Shown: one piece after another, positions 1-11,939 of the stretch | Numbering within the stretch: the stretch's first letter is position 1 | How the letters are laid out: the number at the start of each line of letters is the position of its first letter | NCBI RefSeq assembly: GCF_021018895.1 | Contig: NC_079387.1 | Span: 8,584,083-8,648,082 of the forward strand | Source: Seriola aureovittata | Lineage: Eukaryota > Chordata > Actinopteri > Carangiformes > Carangidae | DNA length: 64,000 nucleotides | Direction: 5' to 3' | The notes under the pieces: generated by a model | Seen by the model: only the letters and a program-made list of their open reading frames with translations | Told to the model about the DNA's origin: nothing | Databases searched by the model: none | Position numbers and translations under genes: made by a program

Positions 1-564
1 GAGTTTGTGGGTAAAGAGGAATAAACCCCAGTGCCCACCGGGTATCCCTCTGTGGCCGGTACTGCGGTGTCATGTTACGTCTGAGACGTTAGCGTTGACT
101 CCTGCTGTTGCATGAATGTCACTCATTATTTTAAAGTTAATATTTAGAACTTATTTTGATTTTAACTGAGCAGAAAAACCACACGATAGGCGCTTAGAAG
201 AGTTCAACCACAGGAAATCAAACCTGGATTTTACCATGAAAAGTATGAGACACTTTTATGTTTTTCATGAATTGAACAAAAAGAGAAAAAAAAGTAAAAA
301 AAAACTAAACTCTAATAGGAACCAATAATAGCCGTAGCATTTTTTTGTCATCCTTTTCCAGCAGCTGCTTAAGCAAGTCACTATGTGAGGGAGGAAATCA
401 GTTCAACAAGCTCCAGGAGAAAAAAAAAAAAAAACAGACATGTCAGAGTAAGTTACTGTGAGGAAAGAAAAGAGTGACAGTGAGAAAGAGCCGGTGTGAT
501 TTGGTTTTCTGTCATCTGCCTTCTGGATCCCTGTACACAAAACATGTTGCGATTGAAAGAGATG
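1..564. other. Unique non-coding DNA
   Basis: AT-leaning sequence with A-rich runs near 283-306 and 421-434. I see no splice-bounded frame, repeat family or RNA gene. Confidence 0.5.
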
Positions 565-594
565 GAGAGAGAGAGAGAGAGCGAGAGAGAGAGA
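565..594. repeat. (GA)n microsatellite
   Basis: Purine dinucleotide array interrupted once by GC. Open frames across it read as alternating Arg-Glu and are artefacts. Confidence 0.9.
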
Positions 595-1200
595 ATCCCT
601 CTAATCCATCTGGCATCCTTATGCTGCTGTTTAGGCCCCGTGGTGACTTCAGAGATAGAAGATGAGCATGAAAGGGAATTACAGCGAAGCCCTTTCACTG
701 ATTCCAAAAAATCTGCTCCAAATTACTTTGAGAGCAAATATCAACTTAAACAGGCTGCCTCTCCCTTCTTCTCCGCGAGTTCACGACTTCCCCTGCAAAC
801 AAGGCCAAAAGTGGGATGGGATGAGGACAGGCAGCCATTTGAGTCCCCCTCTGATGGATCGAACATGGCACTTATGCTAATTCGCCTCGTTTTTTGGCCA
901 GCACCACGCGCATTCTTACCCAGCCGAGACTCCATTTGGAATGTGCAGTTGTGGCAGTAAAGCAAAGAGCTCAAAGATGCTGCCGCTAAAGTGTTTCAAA
1001 CAGACTTTACGGCCTCCGCGGAGAGCGGCACGTACAGCCCCAGTCAGGCTGTCGGGCTCAAAGTGTAAGTGCTGCATGTATAAGTAGGATGCCTGAATAA
1101 AAAAGACCTTAAGATCCGTTTTTTTTTTTGTTCGTGTCATTTGCCGCTGGTATAATCAATACAACATGACCTACATCTGATGAAAACAGTATGGTTCTGC
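595..1200. other. Unexplained unique DNA with one strong donor-like site
   Basis: A GTAAGT sits at 1067-1072 after an open plus frame from about 890 that includes the stretch MCSCGSKAKSSK. No convincing acceptor or homology supports an exon, so it stays unannotated. Confidence 0.35.
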
Positions 1201-1265
1201 CTTCGTACCAGGTATTCAAATGCCTCCTGCAGAATTCACAGTTTCATGCCTCTCAGGTCTTAATC

Positions 1266-1279
1266 ATATTGCGCAATAT
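1266..1279. promoter_or_regulatory. Palindromic C/EBP-type site
   Basis: A perfect 14-bp palindrome, ATATTGCGCAATAT, contains the ideal C/EBP dimer core ATTGCGCAAT at 1268-1277. Occupancy is unknown, and a single motif in 64 kb can occur by chance. Confidence 0.35.
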
Positions 1280-1359
1280 CTCTGGAAGCTCAATTTTACA
1301 TAACAATTTCAAAATATATTGTGATATAGAAAATGATGCAGGTCATTAAAACTGAAACA

Positions 1360-1445
1360 AGGAGCGGAATGCTAAAATGCTAGCAGCAACATAGTAATTT
1401 AAACTATTATTAATATAAAAATATTGATTATAGCAGCTTTAAGTA
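1360..1445 (-). repeat. Probable old interspersed repeat fragment
   Basis: The reverse complement begins AAAGCTGCTATAATCAAT, which closely resembles the sequence at 32661-32690 on the other strand. This suggests two decayed copies of one teleost repeat family. I cannot name the family. Confidence 0.35.
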
Positions 1446-1499
1446 TCTGTTACCGAGACTCCACAGTGAAGCAGGTGAAAACGGTGGACACTCCTGCTC

Positions 1500-1870
1500 T
1501 AACACTTGATAGAAACCTGCCCCGCTGTGGTCTTTCTATTATCTAAACACACATCTGCTCTGATTGATATGCTTGAAGTGGGCCAATTTCACCTCCCTGT
1601 GTGATGTGATAGCCATTTATTTGTTCAGCTTTAATTGTTGAAGCTCCTGTCAGCGAGGCACAGGGAGCACAGCTGCAGAAAGGTGACATGTTGGCACGGG
1701 ATAAAGGACTATTCGATACCGCTCCACGCCTGCTTTCAGCATTAGCATGAAACCAAATCAAAAAATTCCTCCGCCAATATGTGCGGCTGTCAGATGCTGT
1801 GTGATAAAGGCAATCTGCACCTCTCAGCCATTACAGAAATTTAGGTGTAATGTATATTTTGAACATGAAT
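1500..1870. promoter_or_regulatory. Conserved-element-like block
   Basis: A quiet stretch free of simple repeats, with TTTAATTG and AGCATTAGCAT homeobox-type words and balanced composition. It has the look of a vertebrate conserved non-coding element. This is pattern recognition only, with no alignment. Confidence 0.3.
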
Positions 1871-1914
1871 TTTATCTGTGACAATGTCAGCGTGGACGTG
1901 GAGCTGCAACACAA

Positions 1915-1940
1915 TCTCTCTCTCTCTCTCTCTCTCTCTT
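1915..1940. repeat. (TC)13 microsatellite
   Basis: Uninterrupted TC dinucleotides, followed by unique sequence. Confidence 0.95.
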
Positions 1941-3252
1941 ACCGTCTGAGTCACACGTATACTGAATCATATATGTGGTGAAGGCTTGTCCACATGTCTT
2001 ATATTCATGCAGAGATTGACAGATACAATTGCATGCACATGCAATCGTGTTCCTTCGGCTTAATTTGAAGGCACTCAAGGGTCAAGGATTTCTTTCAATC
2101 AAAAAGAGTTCTGACAAGGGGAACGTCTTTATCCTCCGTCATGAAAACAATCTGCAAATTATTTGAATTAAAAGTGAAGGAGCTGCACGAACATCTGGGA
2201 GCCGACTGCCGCCGACTTTTCCTTTTGTGAGCAACTTCTTCTCCTCTCCCTTGCACGGATGAGAAAATAATAAGTGGAGAGCTGAATTTGTGTCAGCGAG
2301 GCTCAGGAAAATAAGATATCATGTCTTGCTGTCGGTTTGATGTCAGGCTCTCGGAGTCGTACCCGAATGCCTCATCCCGTTGAGGCTGCAACGGAGGCCG
2401 CCAGGAGTGAAGGGGTTCAGCCAGAGTTCACGTCTACAGCCACCAACCAGCTCTCACTTCCCTCTCTTCATCAGCTGTGTCTCTTTATTTACCTCTAATC
2501 CATCCACCCCCCCCCAACCTCTGACTTCTCATCAAATTGTGTAACACAGTGCTCTCAGAGCTGAGCGACGTCTCCTTTAGTCTATGCTCCTCGGCAGAGC
2601 CAAGCCAAACCCGCGGGACGGCCTCGCCCAGTCCCAGCGTCCCTCAGATCTTCAGCTAGACACTTTGTTTGCGTCTTCATCAAATCGTTGTCAATGAGAT
2701 GATCTGTGATCAGGAACATGTGGCTCGGTCCGCAGTCATCAACGGAGGTGGCAGGACAAACTTTTTACGACGAGTTTTCGTTCCAGAGAAGAGATGCAGC
2801 CGACCACATGTGAAACACCCTCTCACATACTAAAATGAAAATGATCTGTGTGTGCTGTGGTCGACTTCAGCTCCTGGCATTTTTTGCTTTTAGGGGGAAA
2901 AAAACTGGTTGAAATGCAATCATTTAAGAATGACCATCTGTATCCTGATTACACTGATGTAGTGGTCTGTGTTTAAAGTGTTGAACAATCTATTTATTTT
3001 CACTTCCTAATGGAGCAGCGTATTGAATTAGATGGAGGCTCTGCTGATTTTACATGTCAAAGTCAGTTTATGAGTCATTGAGAGAAACATTCAGCCTGGG
3101 AAAACTGCTGTGAGCAGCAGCGTGAGGATCTTCTGCGGCTCTGAAGGAGATTTTTAAACCATGAGAAAATTACTCAAGCGACATCACATGAGTGTTCTTG
3201 GTGTGGAGCTTTGAGACTTGAAATCTTTGACAGAAAGTCTCAATTACAAACC
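1941..3252. other. Unique non-coding DNA
   Basis: No coding signal, RNA gene or recognisable repeat. A pyrimidine-rich acceptor-like tract ends at AG near 2450, but the frames behind it close quickly. Confidence 0.45.
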
Positions 3253-3268
3253 GGGGGGGGGGGGGGGG
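3253..3268. repeat. Poly-G run (16 G)
   Basis: Sixteen consecutive guanines. Such tracts are prone to slippage and can form a G-quadruplex between strands or copies. Confidence 0.95.
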
Positions 3269-3313
3269 TGCAGAGTTTGATTTGACAGACAGGGGTCTAA
3301 GGAAAGATCAAGT

Positions 3314-3336
3314 TGCACTATGGGAATTGTAGGATC
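3314..3336 (-). promoter_or_regulatory. ZNF143-like motif
   Basis: On the minus strand the sequence reads CCTACAATTCCCATAGTGC, close to the ZNF143/Staf consensus ACTACAATTCCCAGAATGC. It could instead be part of a dispersed repeat, as similar words recur near 5363, 8212 and 30964. Confidence 0.35.
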
Positions 3337-3339
3337 CAA

Positions 3340-4595
3340 TGTTTTGGAGTTTAACACACATTAGTGATAAGTTACTTTTGACTGTCTGTTAGATGATCAC
3401 AAAGGTTTCTCACAAATTCACTAATGTGTGTGTCTGCGACCCGTAGCACATTTTATCGTTAAGCGACGTCTTAATGGTCGTGGGAGACAGCATCAGTCGT
3501 TTCCTTAACCAAAGCTTTGCCACAGCATAACAGGGTTAGTTATTTATTTTTCACCAGTGATTTTAAACTGTTTATCTGTGGTGTATCTCCTGCAGCTGTT
3601 TACGTTGGAGGATTTCTTTTTGGATGCAACCGAACCATGAGGAAAGTTTGCTTGATACTTGTGTCACTCACTGTGACCATCAAATCTTTCTAAATAAGGA
3701 AAGTAACGGGTATAAAGTGCTATGATTACTCTGAGGAAACAAAGTCAGGAAATCCAGGTCAAATAATCTGACTTCATAACATTGTTATTGTAGTAAACAC
3801 AGTCTGTATTTCCTCTGCTGTGACTCTGAGTCCCTCCCTGATTTCTTCATTTACTTCATTGCCGTGAAACAACCCTCTGCAGCATCCACGCTGCAACCGG
3901 ACGCCTGCCAAGTTTACATGCCGTCACAAACCAACTAATCTCCGAACGCTCAGAACTAAATTGTTTTTCTCACTTGAGCTTTTAGCTTCACCACAGTCTG
4001 CTGACAGATGTTCATATGTCTGTCAATGTCTGCCGAGGCTGCGAGAACAACACGTTCTTTTATAAAAAAAAGCCACTCAGTTGACCACGGCCACATATGG
4101 CCTTGTGTATGACGAACTGTGAACCAAATCCTGACCTTTAGGATGCCCCCCCCCATGTCTCAAACTCTGCCTGGATTTATCACGTCTTGCGTTCTTCGTT
4201 TACCGAAATCAAAACCACGCTGCTCAACATCTTTTTCTTTTTTTCTTTTCCCCCTCTCCACAAACATGAGACATGCACCGCTGCGCAAACCAATATACTA
4301 TTTAAATGAAAAAGAAGAGAGTAAAGTCATTTTCATTTCCTGTCTCGTGCCATGCACTGCTCAGATAGATCTGCCATGTTATGTGTCAGATCAGATAAAC
4401 AGAAAGCCTGCTCTGACATCTGCATTTGGGATAAGTCGACGCACCGCTTCTCATGCATTGGTACAAAACAGGACGCATGAGTCGGGATTTCTGTTGTGGG
4501 TTAGCCGTGAGATGCAGCATTTATTGCGCTCACATGCACGCATTCATAAAAAAGGGGAAGAATTGGGTGCGACTCTCACAGGGATGAGGGCATTA
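3340..4595. other. Unique non-coding DNA
   Basis: Contains a fortuitous 176-codon plus frame at 4119-4649 with no domain, acceptor or codon pattern I recognise. A tract ending CTCCTGCAG near 3595 resembles an acceptor, without a supported exon after it. Confidence 0.45.
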
Positions 4596-4599
4596 TTCC

Positions 4600-5000
4600 T
4601 TTTTGTCAGGCTGGGAAAATTATTTCAGGTCATTTTTCCATCAAAATAAAAAGACATACTCGTAGATGTGATATTAATAAATTAGCTCGACACAGTATAT
4701 GTACATACAAGTTCATGAAAATCCACTTAAAACACGAGCACAATTCAATCCGGGTTTCCTTAATTGAAACTCTGTCCCCCAGCTCCCTGATTAATTTATA
4801 CTCTGAGCGTGATCTAAATTGACCCATCCAGCCGCGAGGTATACAAGTAGCCCTCCAACTGCAGCACACTGATATGTCATTACATTCCCGCTGTGATTGT
4901 GGCCCCAATATTTCAATATGGTGGCATGAGCGACTATCAGGTGACTCCCGCTGCAGAGCATGAGAGAATATGAAATTATCTCTCATCAGCGGTAAACAAG
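4600..5000. promoter_or_regulatory. Conserved-element-like block
   Basis: Repeat-free block with TTAATAAATTAG, CCTTAATTG and CTGATTAATTTA words, all typical homeodomain cores, and no splice signals. Inferred to be a candidate enhancer. Confidence 0.35.
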
Positions 5001-5144
5001 CATGGCGCCCGCCACCCCCACCCCCCCTCCAGCTTTCAGCAGACGCCTTGAAGAATTTAGCAGCATAAATTGATCTGACTTTGACGGTGATACTCCTGAC
5101 CGCTACACTTACCCCCTCCCCTCCGTTTTCAGCTCTCTCATCTG

Positions 5145-5170
5145 CTCTCTCTCTCTCTCTCTCTCTCTCT
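5145..5170. repeat. (CT)13 microsatellite
   Basis: Pure CT array at the end of a pyrimidine-rich stretch that starts near 5110. Confidence 0.95.
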
Positions 5171-6125
5171 GTATCTGGCCGCCTGCATGTGTTTCACTCG
5201 CTGTGCCTCACTGTCATTCACTTTATACTAAATGATACTGGATCATGATACCAACTGACAACACCTCAGTCTCCTCCGCAAGAGTTTCTCCAAGGATCAA
5301 ATGTCGTTCTTATTTCACATTTTATTAAAGAGGGAACGTGTAACATTTTTCTTGAAATGAAGACCACATTTCCCATAAAGCATGTGCTTTCTCACTAGAC
5401 TTTTCTGTTTCTGTTGACAGAAGTTTGTGTCTAGGTGCTGTGAAAAGTCTTGCCTTTATGCCAAGTGCTGCTTGGCACAAAGTCCCACAGACTGTGACTA
5501 GGGAAAGTGGAGTAGGTGGGGTCACTTCCATTGGTGGCTGATGCCGGACCTGTTTATTTCCAGCAACGTAAAATGCGTGGTTCTGTTTTATAAATCTAAG
5601 TCATTGTAAAACTTCCTGCCCTGGCACAGAAAAGAACATGGCATTGGACATAAATCGGGAGGTGTAAGTCTGTGCTGAATGTATGGTGGAGATGCACTGA
5701 TGTTAAACTAATACATGCAGCTCTTTTAATGTATCAGCAACCGAAACACAGACAAGAGACGCTCGCTTTCTGTCCATGGGTGACTTATTCCATGTTATGT
5801 ATGTTATGAAACACATCTGTAAAACTTCCCACAAAGAATTCAGCTTTTTTAGATGAACAAGTTCTAATGAGAGTTTGGTAACTTTGTATAACTCTTAAAA
5901 GATGAGAGGAGAAGAATATAGCCTTGGCCCAAACTTAAAGAAGAGTTTAAACTGGAAATAATCCGTTTTAAAGCACATGTAAATGACTCTCTCCATTAAA
6001 ACTCTGTGTCATTACAAACCCTTTATCAGAGCAGTTTCTGTCTGTCAGTGTTGTTGTTTCACTTCAACTTTTCAGAACTTTGGAGCCTTTATTATTATTT
6101 TTTTTTGCCCTTCACACAATAGCCG
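5171..6125. other. Unique non-coding DNA
   Basis: Includes a ZNF143-like word, ACCACATTTCCCATAAAGC, at 5363-5381. A tiny acceptor/donor-bounded segment at about 5622-5662 was judged too short to support. Confidence 0.4.
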
Positions 6126-6129
6126 AGTC

Positions 6130-6570
6130 TACAATAGCTCATCTCTTCTGTAACTCTGGAGGCGACGCTGTCATTTCCACGGCTCACATTATATCTCCGA
6201 GTCTGACTGCGCGGCTCGCGATGCATCAGATCTGGCTTCTATAAAGACGTAGGATAATATTACAGCTAAATCAGCCTTGTGGCTTTTCTCTGGGAAAACG
6301 TATGAAGTCCTAAAACTCCCCCAGTCATGAGTGGGCCCAGCAGGGCTGCAGTGGAAGGCTCCCGAGAGGAGTAAGGAGTGAAACATAATACAAGCGTCAC
6401 TGATCCTCCAAATAATAAGGCACTGACAGCGTGGAATGATAGCATGATAACTCATAGATGCTTCTTAAATCCTGCATAGGTACATGACCCTCGCTTTGTA
6501 AAGAAGTCATTTTCCATGATATATACCTCACTAATTCATCTGGCACATGCTTTGTTTTTCTGCTCCCTCC
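6130..6570. promoter_or_regulatory. Conserved-element-like block
   Basis: Quiet, repeat-free sequence with ATAATATTACAGCTAAATC and TCACTAATTCATC words and several isolated CpGs. Candidate non-coding conserved element by appearance only. Confidence 0.3.
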
Positions 6571-6574
6571 ATCC

Positions 6575-7940
6575 CTTTCCTTTTGATGAAAAGTGGAATT
6601 ATTTGCACTGTCGCACACATGGTTCTGGATCTATAGCCGTCCCGTCTGGCTCTCTTTCATTCAATACAAGTTATGGATGAAAAGGATTGAAGCTCCAGTA
6701 CGTTTAATGAAATGAAGAAGCAGCAGTGCCACTGTTGCTTTACATGAAATCAATTCTGAGAGTAGCAGGGTTCCAATTGGCTGTTCGTGCAATCAATCAC
6801 TAAGCGACAGACGATTTTTATTAGCCGACCACGACTCTCTCCACATTTTGCTTGGTAAAACAAAACAAAAAAAAATATATAACATGTTTGCAAAGAACAT
6901 AAAACAGGAATGAAGTGAGGTGCAGATGTCTGTATATATTTAGTCTATCAGCCAAGGTCCTCCTCTGATTTCACATCAAAGAAGAGAACCGGGAGCCAAA
7001 AGTAACAGTTTCACTTCTCCTTGATCAGCATGTGATAGCTGTTTATTGGCTTTGGAAGTCAAGCGAGGGTCAGGATCAATCCACCGTCAGAGTGGGAGTC
7101 CAACGGGGAATGAGGTGTGATTTTATTAAATCAACATGGAAGTGAGTTCTGTGACGGGCCAGTCAACACCTATCAACTCATCCACTCAAACCTTTTTATT
7201 TCAAACACTGACTATTTTTTTTTTTTTTATACATGTCTAACCTCAGAAATGGCTCCTTATGTGGATTTCTAGATGGGTGGATTTGTCTGCAGATTTTTAA
7301 ACAGCTGACCACAGTATTGTGGGTAACCGGCTACATCACTGTGCAGATCTATCTAAGGCAACCATGAATAGTTTAATTCCATAAAATTAATATTTTTCTC
7401 TTGTGTGGGTAATATTATATTTGGGGATTAGCAGCAAGTATTCTTTTTCAGTGGAAGGTACCACTGCATTATGGGTTGTTTGTTGCCTTAACGTTGCTAT
7501 GCTAGTGAGTTTTCCTAGTGAGTCCACTACAGCAGTTTCTGAAGGATGGTGAAATGTGTAGCTGCCTCATAATGACTTGAAGTTTATTGGATTGAATCTA
7601 AGTGTGCTGGGAAAGTCTGGGTTCCTACTGTACTGCAGCTCCCACACTAACATTACACACTATATCATATCATTTGCCACTGTGAGGCAAAGAAAAAACA
7701 TCAGGGGTTACTATTTGGTTTCATATTTCCAGGATATATCAAGAGTATCTCGTCCTCCTCCTCCGCAGGACTTTCATTAGATCAGTGCGGGATATAACTC
7801 ACCAGCCAACCTCCACTACGAACCAATGAACACTCATGTACACACACGCAGGCTGTATGTTGGAGTACAGCTGGTAACAATCAGCACGGACCAGGACTTA
7901 ATGAAGCTTTGACATAAGAGCTCATACTCCTGCCGTCCTG
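6575..7940. other. Unique non-coding DNA
   Basis: AT-rich with a poly-T run near 7213-7230. Two acceptor-like tracts end at about 7639 and 7769 without a supported open exon behind them. Confidence 0.4.
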
Positions 7941-7943
7941 CAG

Positions 7944-8000
7944 ACAGTCACTCCTACCTGGTCCAGACAGTGAAGCAGCATTATCTATTGTGGATTTACG
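7944..8000 (+). CDS. Speculative 57-nt exon, product unknown
   Basis: A pyrimidine-rich acceptor ending CCGTCCTGCAG is followed by 57 nt open in two frames, then a GTGAGC donor. In the phase 1-1 frame it reads SHSYLVQTVKQHYLLWIY. No neighbouring exon was found. Short open segments between splice-like dinucleotides are common by chance, so this is a weak candidate. Confidence 0.15.
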
Positions 8001-8211
8001 GTGAGCAAGACATAATTTGTTACCGACGGATGGAAACACTGCACGTTCAAGAGGTCAGATTTTGAAGCTACAATGTGTAGTAATTATTAATATAAATAAA
8101 TCGTTGTCAAATTACCTGTAACATCTGGATATAGTGACAAACAAACGAGATCACGGCAGAGATGATGTATGTTAGAGGTTTTGTTAGCGGTAGTTACCTG
8201 TCAGCGTTAAG

Positions 8212-8230
8212 ACTACATTTCCCATAAATC
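8212..8230 (+). promoter_or_regulatory. ZNF143-like motif
   Basis: ACTACATTTCCCATAAATC fits the vertebrate promoter word ACTAYRNNNCCCR. An ATG with good context follows at 8253 and a GTAAGG at 8278, but the implied eight-codon exon is not otherwise supported. Confidence 0.3.
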
Positions 8231-8515
8231 CCCTTGTTATTTCCTGTGAGGGATGGGATGTTGCAACTTGCCCACGGGTAAGGAAGTCTTTTTTTACTGC
8301 CAGAAACACTAAAACCATCCTTTTTCCATTTTAGAAAGCGATCCAGCAGATTTCCTGAAAAACTCCAGTCATGCAGCACACAACAGAAGACGCAACAATA
8401 AGCTGCCAATCCTGTCTGCCGAGGTTTCACTGGCCGGGGTTTCACTTTTGATACGCAATATAAATAATCCCTGAGTAAAAATAGACTATGAGGAGCTTTT
8501 GTTGTTTCGCTTTTG

Positions 8516-8529
8516 GTTCCCATGGAGAC
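8516..8529 (+). promoter_or_regulatory. X-box-like (RFX) motif
   Basis: GTTCCCATGGAGAC is a near-palindromic match to the RFX X-box pattern GTNNCCATGGNRAC. It is isolated, with no CpG enrichment around it. Confidence 0.3.
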
Positions 8530-8599
8530 AGAAGTGTTTCCTGTAGTCTTTTTCTCTACATACAAAAGGATCTCGGAGCAGCCAAGATCCAGTCTGATC

Positions 8600-9080
8600 T
8601 GCCAAGGACTAAAAAAAAAAAATTCACAAAGAAATCACATGTAACCATGCCGATTTATTTGCTGTAGTTAAACCAATGTCTAAAACTATGATTTATGGAT
8701 GGTCACAATTCTGCACTAACCCTACAGCAGTAGTTTTAAAGCTTCGGGCAAATATTTAGAATGTGTTTGTTTAACCTTTATTCAGGTTTTCCAGAGTTGT
8801 CAGATGAAGGATATTTTTTTGGAGGGACCTGTCCAAGTCAGATTAATGGCTGGTTAAGTATGTTGGCTGCCGTAACATAAGCTGTCGTATCAGACCATGG
8901 GAATGAAGAAAGAGCTGAGGTATTCAGCAAAGCTCAGTCTTCATTACAGCTCTCACATATGGTCGAACCTTATCACCAGACAGGAACGTTGGTATTGGAT
9001 GAATCTGCAAGACACCAGACTGCATTCACTGACAATCGTTTTTACAATTCTCTCTTTGTAGACTATCTACACATGATACT
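8600..9080. other. Unique non-coding DNA
   Basis: AT-rich sequence with a short A run near 8611. No features found. Confidence 0.45.
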
Positions 9081-9084
9081 ATGT

Positions 9085-9190
9085 TATGGTGAAGGTTAGG
9101 GGAAGATCATGGTCATGACAAAACTATGCATAAATCAAGGTTAGGGTTAGGGAAAGATTGTGGACTGAACATTAGTAATAATCTTTGGGT
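9085..9190 (+). repeat. Probable interspersed repeat with GGTTAGGG words
   Basis: Two related phrases, AGGTTAGGGGAAGATCATGG and a later GGTTAGGGTTAGGGAAAGAT, recur about 45 bp apart. I recall this wording from teleost repeats. The two GGTTAG units are too few for an interstitial telomere. Confidence 0.4.
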
Positions 9191-9194
9191 TTGT

Positions 9195-10280
9195 TTCGTA
9201 GATACGAGCACGGACTCGTGAGGAGCGCAGAGATTTTTGATGACCTCATTGTTGAGAGCCTTTGAGATGAGGCACAGCATCCCCCGTCTCTTAGACGTTT
9301 GATTTGCAACAGAAAATATGTTTTTAAAGAGACGTAATGCCGACCAGATTTACATTTTTACACTTAACTATTAACAATAACTAGGAAATCATGTTAATTT
9401 ACGTATTTGAAAAGTTGCAAAAAATGTTGATTCAGGTTCAAGTTCAGGTTTATAGTCTTTTCCACACATGTGGCTTGACACACATGGAAACAAAATGTCA
9501 TTCCTCGTGAACCTCAGTGCAACAAGAACAGCACACAGTAAGAGTGAGCACTCTCACATTAGCAGCAACAACTTGGATGTAAACAAGGTGCAGTGTATTT
9601 TCTCCTCTTGTAGCAAATCTGACATGTTAGTGGAATTTCTGCAAAAAGATTTTTAAATTTGAACAATTAAATGTTTGTTTGTGCCGTCTGGTGATGGCTG
9701 ATTCTGCTGCATAGTTCGCCTTTAAGATAGCACCTCGTCCCATGCTACACAAGTTCCCCCGTGGGTTAAAGGAGCTAAAAAAAGTTGCTGAAGAAAATAA
9801 TGTTTCGTTGCTCTGACCAGGCAAAGCATGAGCAAAGTTACTGTTGCAACAAGCAGCTTAAAGGTGGCCGGATGGATGTCGGCAAATTGAGAGACAAAAA
9901 TAAAACCAGCTTTTAGAAAATGACAAACATCTCACAGTGGATAGTTGAGAAGTGAGAAGAAGCAATAGGACGATGAAGGATGGAAGTGACAGATGATTTC
10001 AATAGGTTTAGGTTTAGAGCTGTGTAAAGTGTACAGCACTGCAGAGGAGAGAAGAGGAAACAAAACAAATCCAGCGCAGGCCTTTTTGTCTGTGTTGTGT
10101 TCCTGTCAGCTGACGTAAAGTGATGCATCTCTCCTGCAAAACCCAGGTGTGATCACTCAGTAGTCTGATGAGTTGTGCTGGGCTTCAGGAAAAGCTCTCC
10201 AGTTGAGAAAGATTAATTAGTTAAAGTGGGGCAGACATCAGTCTTCTAACAAAGTCTCTGCGCTGTCGCCGGGGATGGGG
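9195..10280. other. Unique non-coding DNA
   Basis: No coding, RNA or repeat signal recognised. Confidence 0.45.
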
Positions 10281-10288
10281 AGGGAGGG

Positions 10289-10322
10289 CGAGGAGGAGGA
10301 GGAGGAGGAGGAGGAGGAGGAG
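10289..10322. repeat. (AGG)n trinucleotide repeat
   Basis: About eleven AGG units following a G-rich stretch. The purine-rich strand could form a quadruplex or triplex. Confidence 0.95.
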
Positions 10323-10489
10323 TGGGATGAAGAAGTGTTGCTGAGGCAGCGAGGAGCTGAGCAGTTCAGTTCCATTTGACTTTCTTTTGTTTTTTACCTG
10401 GTGGCTTTCAGACTGGACACTGGAGAGAGCGGGAAGGTTTGGTAGGATGAGGAAAGGAAGGAGGATGCGAGGGAAGGAGGGAGGATCTA

Positions 10490-10765
10490 AAGCTCATCCG
10501 TCACTCTTATCTGGACACCGAGGGCTGTCAGGTCAAGTGCACAACCTTCCTGGTGCCAGGCTAATGACAGTCCCCTCCTTCCTCTGGGCCACGAGGTCAA
10601 GTCTCGCAGCCCACCCCGCTTTATCATCCCTCAGCAGAGCCCTGCAGCTCTGACAGTCCTCACCGCGGGCTTTAAAAATTATTTCATTGCTCTGGAGATA
10701 ATCCGGTTTGCATTCTTAAGCAATCTCAGCACCACGAGAAAAATCCGCAAAATACCTTCAGCTCA
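10490..10765. promoter_or_regulatory. Conserved-element-like block
   Basis: Quiet sequence with CTAATGACAG, AAATTATTTCATTGC and GATAATCC words, lacking simple repeats. Candidate regulatory element by appearance only. Confidence 0.3.
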
Positions 10766-10881
10766 GATTGGAAACGTTTGCTGAATCTGCACGTTCTTTT
10801 GTCAGTGATGCTACATCTCACATCCACACAGTCGCAAGAGTCCATCCTCTTCTTTTGTTCTTCCACTCAGGTAATTAGAGG

Positions 10882-10914
10882 TTCAGGGCCTTGCTTAAGG
10901 GCACCTCAGAAATG
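10882..10914 (-). mobile_element. SINE tail fragment
   Basis: The minus strand contains the phrase GCCCTTAAGCAAGGCCCTGA. It matches the teleost tRNA-SINE body word TCCTTGAGCAAGACACTGAA. Only this fragment is preserved. Confidence 0.45.
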
Positions 10915-10919
10915 GTTTG

Positions 10920-11935
10920 TATGAAAAGGTAACCACACTTTACCAGAGGATGCTGGTAATAGCTGCATCTGGAAGGACTGATAAGCAGAAAACACTGTTA
11001 TTGGTCAGAGGAGTCGCCTGTAGAGAGGCTATAGATGCTTCACTTTGATCCTCTGCAGACTGTGATGGTGCTACTTCTACGTGTCTGTAAGTGTGTGTGA
11101 TTGTGTGAATGAAACGGCTGATGAAAAAATACTGAGGTTGAACGTCGCTGAATTGCACTCACTTTTGAGACGGTCCCTAAATTCAGCTCGTCAGTTTCCA
11201 AACGACCTCCTGATTCATACATGATCATGAAGAAAAACAACACCTCAGTCCAGATTTATCCTGCACCCACCAACTAATGATGAAAACTGACGACTTTATG
11301 CCTGAATATCAAACTTAAAATAATCAGTCTGGGTCTACAGCCTATTGGTTTACATTCTAGCCATGCAGTGTGTAAGTGTAAAGCTGTGTCCATAATCCAT
11401 GTCCACAATTATCAAAATCAATGTTTCCTGAAGGTTCCTGTGCAGCTCAATGAGCAGCAGAGGAGCAGAGAGTGACATCTGTTAAGCCTTAGAGCTGGGA
11501 AGCCAAAAATAAAGTTACTGGGTTGGGCCCCCTTTGCTGCATTTACAGAAATCAGCTGGAGGACAAATGGTGAGATTCCTACACGGTGGGACGCCGTGGA
11601 AAACCATGCACACATACAACCAAACACATGAAGATATGAGCACCTCTAGCTGTCTGTGCAATCACCGAGACACACACTACACACAGATACATGCACACAA
11701 TAGAGGCAGAAAGCCTCATTACATGGTTGGATTAAACAGAAACATTTTTGTTGGAGCAAACATCAAGGCATTGATTTTTATCTCTGGACGGGAAGAACTG
11801 ACATAACCTCAAAGGCAAAAACTGATCCTCAATCAGCTCTCATGTCTGAGACTCTTTACTCTTGGGATATTTAATGGCAACCTTATCTTAAACTGTAGAT
11901 GACATTGTTTCAGTCACTTCACCTTTTCCCAGATT
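10920..11935. other. Unique non-coding DNA
   Basis: No recognisable gene or element. Short CA-rich patches near 11660-11700 are not true arrays. Confidence 0.45.
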
Positions 11936-11939
11936 TACA

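Noticed and set aside
890..1066. Exon ending at GTAAGT (1067)
   Set aside because: The donor is perfect, but there is no convincing acceptor and the Arg/Lys/Cys-rich translation matches nothing I know.
4119..4649. 176-codon plus-strand open frame
   Set aside because: No recognisable domain or codon pattern, and its right end overlaps a conserved-like non-coding block that is also open on the other strand.
8253..8277. Eight-codon first exon (MGCCNLPT) after a ZNF143-like motif
   Set aside because: Good ATG context and a GTAAGG donor, but too short, with no CpG enrichment and no partner exon.
9138..9152. Interstitial telomere repeat
   Set aside because: Only two GGTTAG units inside a longer dispersed-repeat-like sequence.
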